This document shows, in pieces, positions 26,836 through 36,118 of a DNA stretch of 64,000 bases (its first letter is position 1; each line of letters starts with the position of its first letter). The stretch lies in assembly GCA_900544675.1 (NCBI GenBank), contig UQVZ01000014.1:1-64000 (forward strand). Direction: 5' to 3'. Position numbers and translations under genes: made by a program. The stretch is from an uncultured Bacteroides sp. (GTDB lineage Bacteria; Bacteroidota; Bacteroidia; Bacteroidales; Bacteroidaceae). The notes under the pieces are model-generated. The model was given only the letters and a program-made list of their open reading frames with translations. It was not told the origin of the DNA and ran no database searches.

Positions 26836-28320
26836 TTATTGAAGTCCTTCCATCGCTTGCTTAGCCGTAGCATTCTCTGGATCGATAGCAAGAATCTTTT
26901 CCCAATAAACTTTTGATTGTTCGTAATCTTCTTTCACAAAGTAATAATAGCCCAAATAGCTTTCACATTCAATCAACACATTCTTCGAAGCATTCGGATT
27001 CTGTTCAAGAATAGCCAAAGCTTTTTCATAATAAGGCTTCGCCAAACCTTGTGTTGTTTCAGGGTCAAGCATCGCATTTGTACGAGCACGCCAGAAGTTA
27101 CCCAAGTAATTATCAGGTACACGCTCTGCAACTTGTGCAAAAATTGTATCAGCTTCTACTAAATAAGCCTTCATCTGAATCGAATCAACGGCTGCAACAA
27201 TCGGGGCACTTTGAGTAGAATCAACTACAGCAGGTGTAGCAACCGCTCCTGCAGCCATATAATACAAACGACCGAACATGAACAAATCAGTAACTTCTGC
27301 TTTATCTTTCATGCCATCCATATATATTTGGTAAAGACGAATAGCTTCAGGATAATTCTGAGCCTTCTGCAAAGCTTCCGACGCTTCCTTAGCAATTTCA
27401 GGATGAGCGTTTTTCTCGTCCTTCTTCATGGCATTGTCAAATTCGACCATTGCCTTGTCAATTTCATTGTTGGCTGCATACAGACGGGCACGATACAAAT
27501 AGTCCATATATACATAGTCCGGATTGTTCGGGTCGGCAAAGAAGATATCCGAAGCCTGAATGCCTTCTGCATACGCTTTTGTTTCGTACAAGTCGTACAT
27601 CTTCAAACGTTTCAGCAAGTGATTGTCGGCTTCCATTGCCAAACCTTTGTTGACCATCTCCAAAGACTGTGCATAATCTTTGTTCAAGTAAAGCAACATT
27701 GAATAACGGGAATAATCCTGTACATCCGGATTACCTTTCTGCATGTATTCGTCAAATACTTGTTTTGCCTTGCTATAACTACCCATCTGGTAGTAAGCAT
27801 TTGCCAATTCACGGTCTACGCGAATTTCATTCGGGTGTTTCTCTTTCAGCTTCAGCAACATATTGACTGACAACTGCGGATTCACACCGATGTATGCGTT
27901 TGCATATTTATAATATGCGTCATAACAATCTTCATCAAACAAGATTGCCTGTTCATAGTAACCGCAAGCAGTACCTACATCTTTCACAGACAAAGCGATA
28001 TCGCCTTGCAGTACATAACTTGCTCCGTTTTTCGAGTCTGCCTTACGGGCATCCTCAGCATATTCTTTCGCTGCATCTATCTTGCCATTATCCAAATAAG
28101 CCTTACCAATGGCAACCAACAGAGCAACATTCTTTTTGTTTTTACCTTTCAGAAGTTCATCGAAACCATCTTCAGCAGCATCTGGATTATCTTTAATCAT
28201 TGCAGCAATTTTCTCAATCTGCTTGGTCATATCCGGAGTAAGAGCCTCCTGTGCATACAACGAAGTAGAAAGCAAAAAGCTAAAACACAATGCACTTAAA
28301 ACTTTTGTTTTCATAATCAT
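26836..28320 (-). CDS. Periplasmic tetratricopeptide repeat protein
   Basis: This 494-residue protein has a signal peptide ending SLYAQEALTPD (~23). Met3 (28314) is an equally good start. The rest is a TPR solenoid of helix pairs such as YLDNGKIDAAKEYAEDARKA, LANAYYQMGSYSKAKQVFDE and YYFVKEDYEQSKVYWEKILA, ending in a classic TPR at the C-terminus. It would be a periplasmic scaffold. It is the last gene of the TonB-ExbBD operon, 14 bases after the PstS-like gene, which suggests a part in the same energy-coupled envelope machine. The precise function is unknown. Confidence 0.88.
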   Translation of the reverse strand: MIMKTKVLSALCFSFLLSTSLYAQEALTPDMTKQIEKIAAMIKDNPDAAEDGFDELLKGKNKKNVALLVAIGKAYLDNGKIDAAKEYAEDARKADSKNGASYVLQGDIALSVKDVGTACGYYEQAILFDEDCYDAYYKYANAYIGVNPQLSVNMLLKLKEKHPNEIRVDRELANAYYQMGSYSKAKQVFDEYMQKGNPDVQDYSRYSMLLYLNKDYAQSLEMVNKGLAMEADNHLLKRLKMYDLYETKAYAEGIQASDIFFADPNNPDYVYMDYLYRARLYAANNEIDKAMVEFDNAMKKDEKNAHPEIAKEASEALQKAQNYPEAIRLYQIYMDGMKDKAEVTDLFMFGRLYYMAAGAVATPAVVDSTQSAPIVAAVDSIQMKAYLVEADTIFAQVAERVPDNYLGNFWRARTNAMLDPETTQGLAKPYYEKALAILEQNPNASKNVLIECESYLGYYYFVKEDYEQSKVYWEKILAIDPENATAKQAMEGLQ

Positions 28321-28334
28321 ATATTAATTTCTTA

Positions 28335-29276
28335 TTAAAACTCATCTTTCACATTCACTAAACGGACTGGCTGCGTAGCCGGTACGATACCCGATTTCAG
28401 AATAATTCGTTGTCCTCTGTCATGTGTTAGGAAAGTCATCAAACCGGTGGGCAAAGCACTACGCGGGTCGTTTATTAAAATAAAGACATCGTGAACCAAT
28501 GGATATTCTCTCAAAGCAAGATAAGCCTGATACGGCTTATAACTGTTACCTACCGTCGCATGTCCTGAATTGCTGACAGCCATCACCCTCACCGTCTCGT
28601 TGAAAGAAAGACGGGTAGAATCGGCTGCATTACCTACCCAGTTAGCTCCGATTACTCCCAACGCATTAGGAGTCTTAGATACATATTCGATAACCTCCTC
28701 ATTCGATTTCAATGCTGTAAGAGTAGATGCCAACGGCTCTCCCTGGCAGATGGAATCGATGGCATAATGTATAGTCCCCGAATTGGGATTATCAAACACC
28801 ACATTCAAATCCCCCAAGCGGGAATCTGGATACAATTCTTTCCACGACTTTACCTTTCCTGTCAAGACCTTACGGAACTGCCCTACTGTTATCAACGAAT
28901 CAGGGTTTTCCAAATTCGTTATCAAAGCAATACCACTGACTGCCATCCGGATAGACTCGGGGAAAAATTTGCGTGCATGAAAAGAAGCAAGTTCTTTATC
29001 ACTCAGGCGACGGTTTGCAACGACCAACCGCACACTGTCTTGCAAAAGCAAGTTGATGGCTTCCACTTCACTACAATAAATAGGAGTGACACTCGCTTCG
29101 GGAGTCAAAGCCAGATAGACCTGTAGCTCTTCTTCCATAATCGGCCGCAGAGACTCGTCTACCGCAATCTTTATCGAACCTGAATACAATGTCTGGCCAT
29201 CACCTGTCTGCTTTTGATGATTGCAGGACACCAACACCAAGAGTAGACAAATACAACTCAAAAAACTTCTTTTCAT
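28335..29276 (-). CDS. PstS-like substrate-binding lipoprotein
   Basis: This 313-residue protein has a type II signal peptide with lipobox LVSC (Cys ~18). The body is a periplasmic binding fold of the PstS type: SIKIAVDESLRPIMEE at the start, FDNPNSGTIHYAID in the ligand region, and TPNALGVIGANWVG. No pstC, pstA or pstB gene accompanies it. Instead it lies between tonB and the TPR gene. It may bind phosphate or another anion for the TonB machine or act as a sensor; this is inference. Confidence 0.85.
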   Translation of the reverse strand: MKRSFLSCICLLLVLVSCNHQKQTGDGQTLYSGSIKIAVDESLRPIMEEELQVYLALTPEASVTPIYCSEVEAINLLLQDSVRLVVANRRLSDKELASFHARKFFPESIRMAVSGIALITNLENPDSLITVGQFRKVLTGKVKSWKELYPDSRLGDLNVVFDNPNSGTIHYAIDSICQGEPLASTLTALKSNEEVIEYVSKTPNALGVIGANWVGNAADSTRLSFNETVRVMAVSNSGHATVGNSYKPYQAYLALREYPLVHDVFILINDPRSALPTGLMTFLTHDRGQRIILKSGIVPATQPVRLVNVKDEF

Positions 29277-29293
29277 ACACGCCTCCTTACATA

Positions 29294-30109
29294 TTACTGC
29301 AATCTAAATACAATCGGACAAGTGTAATATACCGGAACGTTACGTCCGTTCTGCTTACCCGGAATCCATTTCGGCAAAGATTGTACTACGCGCACAGCTT
29401 CCTTGTCGCAATAGGGGTCCAAAGAACGCAATACCTGAACATCTTCCACATTACCTTCGGCGGTAACGACGAAACGCAGAATTACACGACCTTGAATACC
29501 GTTTTCCTGAGCAATTGCCGGATAACGCAAATTCTTAGAAATGTACTTCATCAATTCTGCCGGTCCACCGGGGAACTGAGGCATCTGTTCTACCATCGTA
29601 TAAGGTTCTTCCTTTTCTTCGGGAGCCTGGGTAATCACTTCCTGCAAGTCAGCGATATCGGCACCTTCCAATTCGTTGTTACCTTTTACGTCGGCGATAG
29701 AAATCTGTACCTTAGAGTCTGTCAACTCGTCCTGGCTCTTCAATTCATCTTCGTCAGCCACTTCCTCATCTTTCTTGATGACAGGAGCAGTAAACTTGAT
29801 GGTACTCTTCAGCTGAGGAGGAGGAGCAATCTGTTCTACCGGCTTAACCAGTTCTTCCTGTTTTACTTCCGGTTCTTCCAATTGTGACAATTGGGTTACT
29901 TCCACCATTTCTTCTTCTTTCTCAGGCAATGCCATCTGAATCAGACGGGGAAGATAGAAACCTACGAGGGCGACTACCGTAACGATAATCAAGGCTGCGG
30001 TCTGACGTCTGCCCAAATCACGACGCAATTTATATGCACCGTATGCTTTGTTCTTATCTTTGAAAATGAGGTCACACCATTCCAAAGAAATCAAATCTAT
30101 TTTTGCCAT
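29294..30109 (-). CDS. tonB: TonB-family energy transducer
   Basis: This 271-residue protein has a cytoplasmic N-terminus (KIDLISLEWCDLIFKDKNKAYGAYKLRR), one transmembrane helix (~38-56), a Pro/Glu-rich periplasmic spacer and a C-terminal TonB domain (~185-271). The C-terminal domain has PQFPGGPAELMKYISKNLRYPAIAQENGIQGRV-type sequence and the closing YYTCPIVFRLQ. It would carry proton-motive energy from ExbB/ExbD to SusC-type receptors in the outer membrane. It follows the second exbD after 30 bases. Confidence 0.95.
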   Translation of the reverse strand: MAKIDLISLEWCDLIFKDKNKAYGAYKLRRDLGRRQTAALIIVTVVALVGFYLPRLIQMALPEKEEEMVEVTQLSQLEEPEVKQEELVKPVEQIAPPPQLKSTIKFTAPVIKKDEEVADEDELKSQDELTDSKVQISIADVKGNNELEGADIADLQEVITQAPEEKEEPYTMVEQMPQFPGGPAELMKYISKNLRYPAIAQENGIQGRVILRFVVTAEGNVEDVQVLRSLDPYCDKEAVRVVQSLPKWIPGKQNGRNVPVYYTCPIVFRLQ

Positions 30110-30139
30110 ATATTTTTCTTTTTTAAGGTGTTACACATT

Positions 30140-30790
30140 TCAACTTGCCGCATTAGTCAGCTGGCCTTTCGAGTTATAATTGTCAATCAGGAACTGGTCG
30201 CCGTCTGTAATGTCTACAATCACATATTTACCGATACTGCAAATCTGCATCTCGTCCAAAGCGTCAATCAGGTTCTTGTAAGTAGCTTTATCAGTTGCCT
30301 TGATAATCACGGTCGGTGTATTCTTGGCACCTTTTACTTCAGAAACCTGTTTCTTATATTCATCTTCCGTAATTTCCAGATTAGCCTTCTTCTGTTTCAA
30401 CTCTTCCACCTTCTTTACTGCATCGTAGTTCTTGCGGAGCAATACTTTACGGATGCCATCAGCTGTATAGTCTGTTTCTTTCAAAGAAGTATAATCGTCA
30501 TAATTCGGTTCGCCTTCATAATAATAGAGCTTATTATCTGCATCCAACAACATGGTAAGAGCTTGCGAAGCCTTTACTTTGTTCTGTTGGTCTTCAGTAA
30601 TATTCTCATCATTAGTCGGCATACTGATTTCCATCGTTTGAGGTTTGCTCAACGAGGTACACAGCATAAAGAAAGTAATCAGAAGCATGTTCATATCCAC
30701 CATCGGTGTAAAGTCGACACGGACGGTCATCTTTTTCTGCTTCGAGCCTTTTCCTTTTCTGCCCCCTCCATTATCTTGTATTTCAGCCAT
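30140..30790 (-). CDS. exbD: ExbD/TolR-family biopolymer transport protein (second copy)
   Basis: This 216-residue protein has one N-terminal transmembrane helix carrying the proton-path aspartate (VDFTPMVDMNMLLITFFML), followed by a periplasmic domain longer than in E. coli ExbD. It works with ExbB and TonB to use the proton gradient. It is the second of two tandem but clearly different exbD genes, 19 bases apart, as is usual in Bacteroidetes. Confidence 0.94.
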   Translation of the reverse strand: MAEIQDNGGGRKGKGSKQKKMTVRVDFTPMVDMNMLLITFFMLCTSLSKPQTMEISMPTNDENITEDQQNKVKASQALTMLLDADNKLYYYEGEPNYDDYTSLKETDYTADGIRKVLLRKNYDAVKKVEELKQKKANLEITEDEYKKQVSEVKGAKNTPTVIIKATDKATYKNLIDALDEMQICSIGKYVIVDITDGDQFLIDNYNSKGQLTNAAS

Positions 30791-30809
30791 ATTCTAAATT
30801 CTCCTTATT

Positions 30810-31415
30810 TTATTCGTCAGACACTTGTTTCAATGAAGTAATCAGATTGTATCTGTTTTCCTTCAAATCCTGAAGCGAACTCATTACGTTCTTAATGACA
30901 GAATAAGGAGTGCTCTGGTCGGCTTTGATAGCGATACGCAGGTCACGGTTGGTAGCACGTGCATTTCGTATCCATGCCTTGAACTGATTGTCCACACTGT
31001 CACAAGGAATACCGTAATTCTTCAATATCTTGTCCTGCTCTTCACCGGGAAGTGCAAGGAAAGACTTCATATTCTTCATCGGAACGCCGAATGTCTGGAA
31101 TACAGAGAATTTCTTCACTTCTTCGGGAGTGAATGTCAAACCGTATTCCTTTCCTACCGCTTCCAATGTAGCAGCCATATCCTGTTGTTTATCAAGACTC
31201 ATGAAAATCTTGCCGCTCGGCTCAACAAGAATCTGCAGGATGTTCGTTTCCGGAATCTTGATTTCGGAAACCGAACCCGGAGTAACGACCTGCACCGGTT
31301 CTTTCTTGATGAAGTTACCTGTCAACATAAAGAAAGTAAGCAGCAACACGGTCACGTCACTCATGGCAGTCATGTCGATAAACATGGCTTTCTTTTTAAT
31401 TTGAACTCTACCCAT
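30810..31415 (-). CDS. exbD: ExbD/TolR-family biopolymer transport protein (first copy)
   Basis: This 201-residue protein has an N-terminal helix with IDMTAMSDVTVLLLTFFML, where the Asp in MSDV is the conserved protonatable residue, and a periplasmic C-terminal domain. Its transmembrane block differs from that of the other copy (SDVTVLLL against VDMNMLLI), so the pair may form a mixed assembly. It lies 79 bases downstream of exbB. Confidence 0.94.
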   Translation of the reverse strand: MGRVQIKKKAMFIDMTAMSDVTVLLLTFFMLTGNFIKKEPVQVVTPGSVSEIKIPETNILQILVEPSGKIFMSLDKQQDMAATLEAVGKEYGLTFTPEEVKKFSVFQTFGVPMKNMKSFLALPGEEQDKILKNYGIPCDSVDNQFKAWIRNARATNRDLRIAIKADQSTPYSVIKNVMSSLQDLKENRYNLITSLKQVSDE

Positions 31416-31494
31416 AATTAACTATTTATTAAATTAAATTAGTTGTAACGTTTTCCGTCTTTATACAAAGGGATTTCAGAAACACCCCTTCATA

Positions 31495-32307
31495 TTATTT
31501 ATGAGTAGCGTTAAATGTCTGTACGATAGAGAATCCTACTTCGTCGAGGCTATAAGTCAATTTATCAATCTTGTTAGTGAAATAGTTGTAAGAGATAACG
31601 GCCAACGCACCAGTCAAGATACCGAATGCAGTGTTGATCAAGGCTTCAGAAATACCGGTTGACAATGCAACTGAGTCAGTACCACCACCAGCAGACAGAG
31701 CGGCGAATGAACGAATCATACCCATAACGGTACCGAGCAATCCCATCAAAGTACCCAGTGTAGAAATAGTACCGATAATCGGCAAGTTCTGTTGCAACAT
31801 CGGCAATTCCAATGCAGTAGCTTCTTCCAATGATTTCTGGATAGCCAATACTTTCTGGTCTTTGTCCAATTCAGGATTCTGTTCCATTTCACGGTAAGTC
31901 TGCAAAGTTGCACCTACAACGTTTGCTACAGAACCGCGTTGTTTGTCGCACAATGCCTGTGCAGCTTCCATATCGCCTTTTGCCAAAGCATCTTTAATCT
32001 GAGCAACGAATTTAACCAATTTACCACGGCCGAAAGCAGCACGCAAAGTGAAGTAACGTTCAACACTCAAAGCCAATACAGTCAACAACAGTGTCTGGAT
32101 AACAGGCACGATGACACCACCTTTGTAGATAGTTCCCAACATGTTGCCCGGCAGCGGGTGGTTGTTCGGGTCATTGTTCATAAAGTTGGCAGGGTTACCA
32201 AATACGAACTGATAAATACATACTGCAACGATAAAGCATACGATGATTACCAAACCAGCAGCTTCAATTCCCTTAAATCCTTGTTTTTGTTTTTTAGTAG
32301 TTTCCAT
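31495..32307 (-). CDS. exbB: ExbB/MotA/TolQ-family proton channel protein
   Basis: This 270-residue inner membrane protein has three to four hydrophobic segments. The conserved MotA_ExbB block LPIIGTISTLGTLMGLLGTVMGMIRSFAAL and GISEALINTAFGILTGALAVISYNYF form the proton-channel helices. It is the first gene of the operon exbB-exbD-exbD-tonB-pstS-like-TPR. The 285-base gap upstream (32308-32592) must hold the promoter, but I see no exact TAnnTTTG box on this strand there, and nothing coding. Confidence 0.95.
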   Translation of the reverse strand: METTKKQKQGFKGIEAAGLVIIVCFIVAVCIYQFVFGNPANFMNNDPNNHPLPGNMLGTIYKGGVIVPVIQTLLLTVLALSVERYFTLRAAFGRGKLVKFVAQIKDALAKGDMEAAQALCDKQRGSVANVVGATLQTYREMEQNPELDKDQKVLAIQKSLEEATALELPMLQQNLPIIGTISTLGTLMGLLGTVMGMIRSFAALSAGGGTDSVALSTGISEALINTAFGILTGALAVISYNYFTNKIDKLTYSLDEVGFSIVQTFNATHK

Positions 32308-32592
32308 AAAATTACTCTTTTAATATTAATTAGAAATTTAATTGAATGTCGGTCCTATTTTTCGGCAACAACTCCACCTGCACCCCTAGTTTGCGTTAAC
32401 AAAGATGTCGATAGCCTTGCTACCCCAAATGTTATTTACAGCTACAAAGAAAAAAGAAATTCGTGACATATCAAAATCAAATGCACTTATTTTGGTGTAA
32501 ATTTTAAATTTTATTTGAATCTCCCCCTTCTTTTACTACATTCCTACTAAATACCGTGCACGCTTCCAACAAAATTTATGCCGGACAACATA

Positions 32593-35064
32593 TCAATCCT
32601 GAAAATAGATTCGCTTTACACGGTTTGACACACTGGTCAGGATTTCATAAGGAATCGTGTCCAGTACATCCGAAAGCACCGTTACCGGCAAGTCATCGCC
32701 GAAGATAATAGCCTTATCTCCTTCCTGGCAATCAATATCCGTCACATCTATCATACATACATCCATACAAATATTGCCTACATAAGGTGCTTTCTTGCCT
32801 TTTACCAAACAATAAGCATTACCGTTTCCCAAATGGCGGTTCAGCCCATCGGCATATCCGATAGGGATGGTCGCAATCCGCGAATCCCGATGAAGCACAC
32901 CTTTCCGGCTATACCCTACCGTTTCATCTGCCGGTATGTCATGAATCTGCAGAATCGTTGTTTTCAGTGTACTCACATTATGCAATATATGATTGGTGTA
33001 AGGGTCTATGCCATAAAGCCCAATCCCCAGCCGCACCATATCAAATTGAGCTCCCGGATAGCGCTCGATGCCTGCCGTATTACAGATATGACGCAGGATT
33101 TTATGTTCGAATCCCGCCTGCAATTCGGCGGAAGCCGCTTCGAAGGTCTCGATTTGCTTACGCGTAAAAGCATCAAAGCGGGAAGAATCGCTGCCCACCA
33201 AATGCGAGAAGACGGAACGGGGTATAACAGCCGACTGGCGGTGCAACCGTTCTATCAACGGCTGTATGTCTTTATGCGGGTCAAATCCCAACCGGTGCAT
33301 GCCGGTATCAATCTTCAGGTGAATAGGGAAATTAGAGACCCCTTCCCGTTCGGCTGCCTTAATCATATCCTCCAGAATACGGAAACCGTAAATATTCGGT
33401 TCCAGCCGATAAGCGAACATGGTCTTGAAAGCGGTCACTTCGGGATTCATTATTATAATAGGGCATGTAATGCCTGCCTTACGAAGGTCTGCCCCCTCAT
33501 CTGCCACAGCTACAGCCAGGTAATCGACACGGTGTTCTTCCAATGTCTTTGCCACCTCAAAAGGACCCGCCCCATAAGCCGAAGCCTTGACCATACATAT
33601 CAGTTTTGTCTCCGGCTTCAATTTATTGCGGTAATAATTCAGGTTATCCACCAAAGCGTTCAGGTTGATTTCCAATATTGTTTCATGCACTTTCAGCTCC
33701 AAGTAATCGGTAATCACATCAAAATGGAACGCACGCGCACCTTTTATCAACACGATATCGCCCCGCAACGTAGCAAGTGCCCCCGATGCTATCAACTCTT
33801 CTGTAGTCAAAAAAAACTGTTTCTCTTTTACCTCAAAACGGGAAGCAGCTGCTGATATTTCCTCACCTACTCCTATCAAGCGGTCTACCCCACGGCTATG
33901 AACCAAATCGGCTACCTGCCGGTAAAGAAGCTTACCGGATTGTCCAGTCTCCAGCATATCTGACAAAATCAAAGTACGCCGACGTACTTTGTCTTCCGAG
34001 CGCCTTGCCATAAAATCAAGAGCAATATCCAAAGAAGCAAAATCCGAATTATAACTATCGTTTATCAGCACACAACCGTTCTTTCCCTCTTTTACTTCAA
34101 GCCGCATGGCTACCGGCTCCAGTTGTGCCATCCGATCGGCTATCACTTCGGGCGATACCATCAGATAGAGCGCAACCGCCAGGCAATTCAATGAATTTTC
34201 AATCGAAGCGTCATCGATGAACGGAATACGGTATTCCTTAAAGAATCCCAGATAACGGTATTTAATGGTCGTTCCCGTCGCGTCCTTCTCTATCTTCTCG
34301 ATAAACAACGGGCGTTCTGCGTCTTTCATCGACCAGGCAATCTCACGGGCAGTAAACAGCGACTTGGCAACACAACTGCTAATCAACTCATTATCGCCAT
34401 TGTAAATAATCACATCACAATCCTTAAACAAGAGTAGCTTCTCCATGCACTTATCCTGCAACGAAGCGAAATTCTCCTGATGAGCGCCACCGATGTTGGT
34501 CAGCACACCAATGGTCGGACGGATAATCGGTTCCAACGCTTCCATCTCTCCCATTTCGGAGATACCGGCTTCGAAGATGCCCAGTTCGGTATGCTCGTCC
34601 ATCATCCAGACCGAAAGCGGAACACCGATTTGCGAATTGTAACTGCGCGGCGAACGGGTAATTCTCCGCTCCGGGCTCAACAACTGATAAAGCCATTCCT
34701 TTACTACTGTCTTGCCATTGCTTCCCGTAATACCGACAACCGGCACATCGAACTGCTCACGGCGCTTGGCTGCCAAACGCTGTAAGGCTTTCAGCACATT
34801 ACCGACCACCAAAAAGTTCACATCGGCATGATTTTTCATGTTTTCCGGTATCTCGGTCACTACAAAGTTATACACACCGCGTGTATACAACTCATAGATA
34901 TATTTATGGCCGTCATTGCGTTTGGTTTTCAACGCAAAGAACAGCGTTTCTTCAGGAAAGCACAACGAACGGCTGTCCGTCAGAATCCAATCAATATGTG
35001 CCTGACGTTCCCCTATCCGGTCCGCCCCCGTTACAGAGACTATTTCTTCAATCGAGCTTGACAT
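32593..35064 (-). CDS. murF-alr: Bifunctional MurF ligase / alanine racemase fusion
   Basis: This 823-residue cytosolic fusion makes and uses D-alanine for peptidoglycan. Residues ~1-455 are UDP-N-acetylmuramoyl-tripeptide:D-alanyl-D-alanine ligase, with the ATP loop GITGSNGKTVVKEWL and NDSYNSDFASLDIALDF. Residues ~458-823 are a PLP-dependent alanine racemase, with the PLP lysine in MVKASAYGAG, the tyrosine region VGYSRKG, and VGNICMDVCMIDVT. Such fusions are characteristic of Bacteroidetes. The start overlaps the end of the GSCFA gene by 25 bases, so the two are one transcription unit. Confidence 0.96.
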   Translation of the reverse strand: MSSSIEEIVSVTGADRIGERQAHIDWILTDSRSLCFPEETLFFALKTKRNDGHKYIYELYTRGVYNFVVTEIPENMKNHADVNFLVVGNVLKALQRLAAKRREQFDVPVVGITGSNGKTVVKEWLYQLLSPERRITRSPRSYNSQIGVPLSVWMMDEHTELGIFEAGISEMGEMEALEPIIRPTIGVLTNIGGAHQENFASLQDKCMEKLLLFKDCDVIIYNGDNELISSCVAKSLFTAREIAWSMKDAERPLFIEKIEKDATGTTIKYRYLGFFKEYRIPFIDDASIENSLNCLAVALYLMVSPEVIADRMAQLEPVAMRLEVKEGKNGCVLINDSYNSDFASLDIALDFMARRSEDKVRRRTLILSDMLETGQSGKLLYRQVADLVHSRGVDRLIGVGEEISAAASRFEVKEKQFFLTTEELIASGALATLRGDIVLIKGARAFHFDVITDYLELKVHETILEINLNALVDNLNYYRNKLKPETKLICMVKASAYGAGPFEVAKTLEEHRVDYLAVAVADEGADLRKAGITCPIIIMNPEVTAFKTMFAYRLEPNIYGFRILEDMIKAAEREGVSNFPIHLKIDTGMHRLGFDPHKDIQPLIERLHRQSAVIPRSVFSHLVGSDSSRFDAFTRKQIETFEAASAELQAGFEHKILRHICNTAGIERYPGAQFDMVRLGIGLYGIDPYTNHILHNVSTLKTTILQIHDIPADETVGYSRKGVLHRDSRIATIPIGYADGLNRHLGNGNAYCLVKGKKAPYVGNICMDVCMIDVTDIDCQEGDKAIIFGDDLPVTVLSDVLDTIPYEILTSVSNRVKRIYFQD

Positions 35065-36026
35065 AGACTAATTTCGTTTTGGACGTCTAAGTACGGCAAT
35101 TTTTCCTTTAACTCTTCAATGTTTAACAGAATTTGACTTAAAAAACGCTGATACGACTCTGAATCGGAATCAAAGGGACGATGCGCAAGCCCTTTTTTCA
35201 GCTTTTCCCACGCCTGCAAGAATTGATGAGTAGCCGGCGAAAAGAAGACCTGTCCGAAACATTCCCACATATACTCAATAGCCACTTGAGAGGGATGCAG
35301 CATATCATCGGCATAAAACCGATAGTCGCGCAACTCATCCATCATGATTTCATAAGAAGGGAAATAAAAACAATTCGGACAAGAGTCAACTAACTTTTGG
35401 ACAGCCAGCAACAGGACAGACTTGCTCACCTGATTGCCGTGCATGCCGTCTTTCACATGACGGATGGGACTTACGGTAAACAGGAAATGCAAATCCGGAT
35501 TCAATGCCGACAGCTTTTCTATCAGCGGGACATAGACATCTATTATCTCTTCTACCTCCAACAGGCGCCGGGTAAAACAATTTGCCGGCAATTTATGGCA
35601 ATTGCCTACAATCCTGCCGTCTTCTTTCCATTCATAAATCCAAGCCGTCCCCCAGGTAAACATCACCCAGCGTGCCCGGCGCAAATGTTCTGTAGCCCGA
35701 GACAAGCGGGTATTGATTTTCTCCAGACACTCGTCCGCATCCGGCGAAGAGAATGCACTATGATGCATCAGGCTATACCATACGCCGTGCGCTTCACGTA
35801 AATCTACCTTATTATATATATAGCCTTCCGCCACCTGGCAAACAGACCGGGCAATCGAATAAGGATTGTACAAGACGCCGAATGGATTCACATCACACCG
35901 GAATTTATAATCCACAAACAGCTTGCCCATATTCTCGGCAAAACACGAACCCCACATCATCAATCCGTCCTCGTGATTGATAAAAGGCACCCCGACAGGC
36001 AAATCCACTTTCGTTCTAAACTCCAT
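35040..36026 (-). CDS. GSCFA-domain protein
   Basis: This 328-residue protein is named after its GSCFAEN motif (residues ~25-31: MMWGSCFAENMGKLF). It is an SGNH-hydrolase-like domain found in Bacteroidetes and proteobacteria, and its substrate is unknown. NPFGVLYNPYSIAR and FTWGTAWIYE are other conserved blocks, and SPIRHVKDGMHGNQ with DDMLHPSQVAIEY could hold the catalytic His. The start at 36026 (MEFRTKVDLPVG) is preferred to an open extension 24 codons longer, because that extension would begin upstream of the minus-strand -7 box. Confidence 0.88.
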   Translation of the reverse strand: MEFRTKVDLPVGVPFINHEDGLMMWGSCFAENMGKLFVDYKFRCDVNPFGVLYNPYSIARSVCQVAEGYIYNKVDLREAHGVWYSLMHHSAFSSPDADECLEKINTRLSRATEHLRRARWVMFTWGTAWIYEWKEDGRIVGNCHKLPANCFTRRLLEVEEIIDVYVPLIEKLSALNPDLHFLFTVSPIRHVKDGMHGNQVSKSVLLLAVQKLVDSCPNCFYFPSYEIMMDELRDYRFYADDMLHPSQVAIEYMWECFGQVFFSPATHQFLQAWEKLKKGLAHRPFDSDSESYQRFLSQILLNIEELKEKLPYLDVQNEISLCQARLKK

Positions 36027-36054
36027 AATCAGACGATATTCGTTATTTTTGGTA

Positions 36055-36062
36055 CAAATGTA
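36055..36062 (-). promoter_or_regulatory. -7 box of the GSCFA-murF-alr promoter
   Basis: The minus strand reads TACATTTG, an exact TAnnTTTG match. The predicted transcript start is near 36048, about 22 nt before the chosen GSCFA start. Confidence 0.6.
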
Positions 36063-36084
36063 AACACAATATGTATATTTATTG

Positions 36085-36092
36085 TACTTTTG
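36085..36092 (+). promoter_or_regulatory. -7 box of the dxs promoter
   Basis: TACTTTTG matches TAnnTTTG. A transcript start near 36099 would exclude Met codons at 36071 and leave almost no leader for 36101, so translation from 36119 is favoured. Confidence 0.55.
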
Positions 36093-36118
36093 TAGCACGA
36101 ATGTTGAAAAGAAATCAG

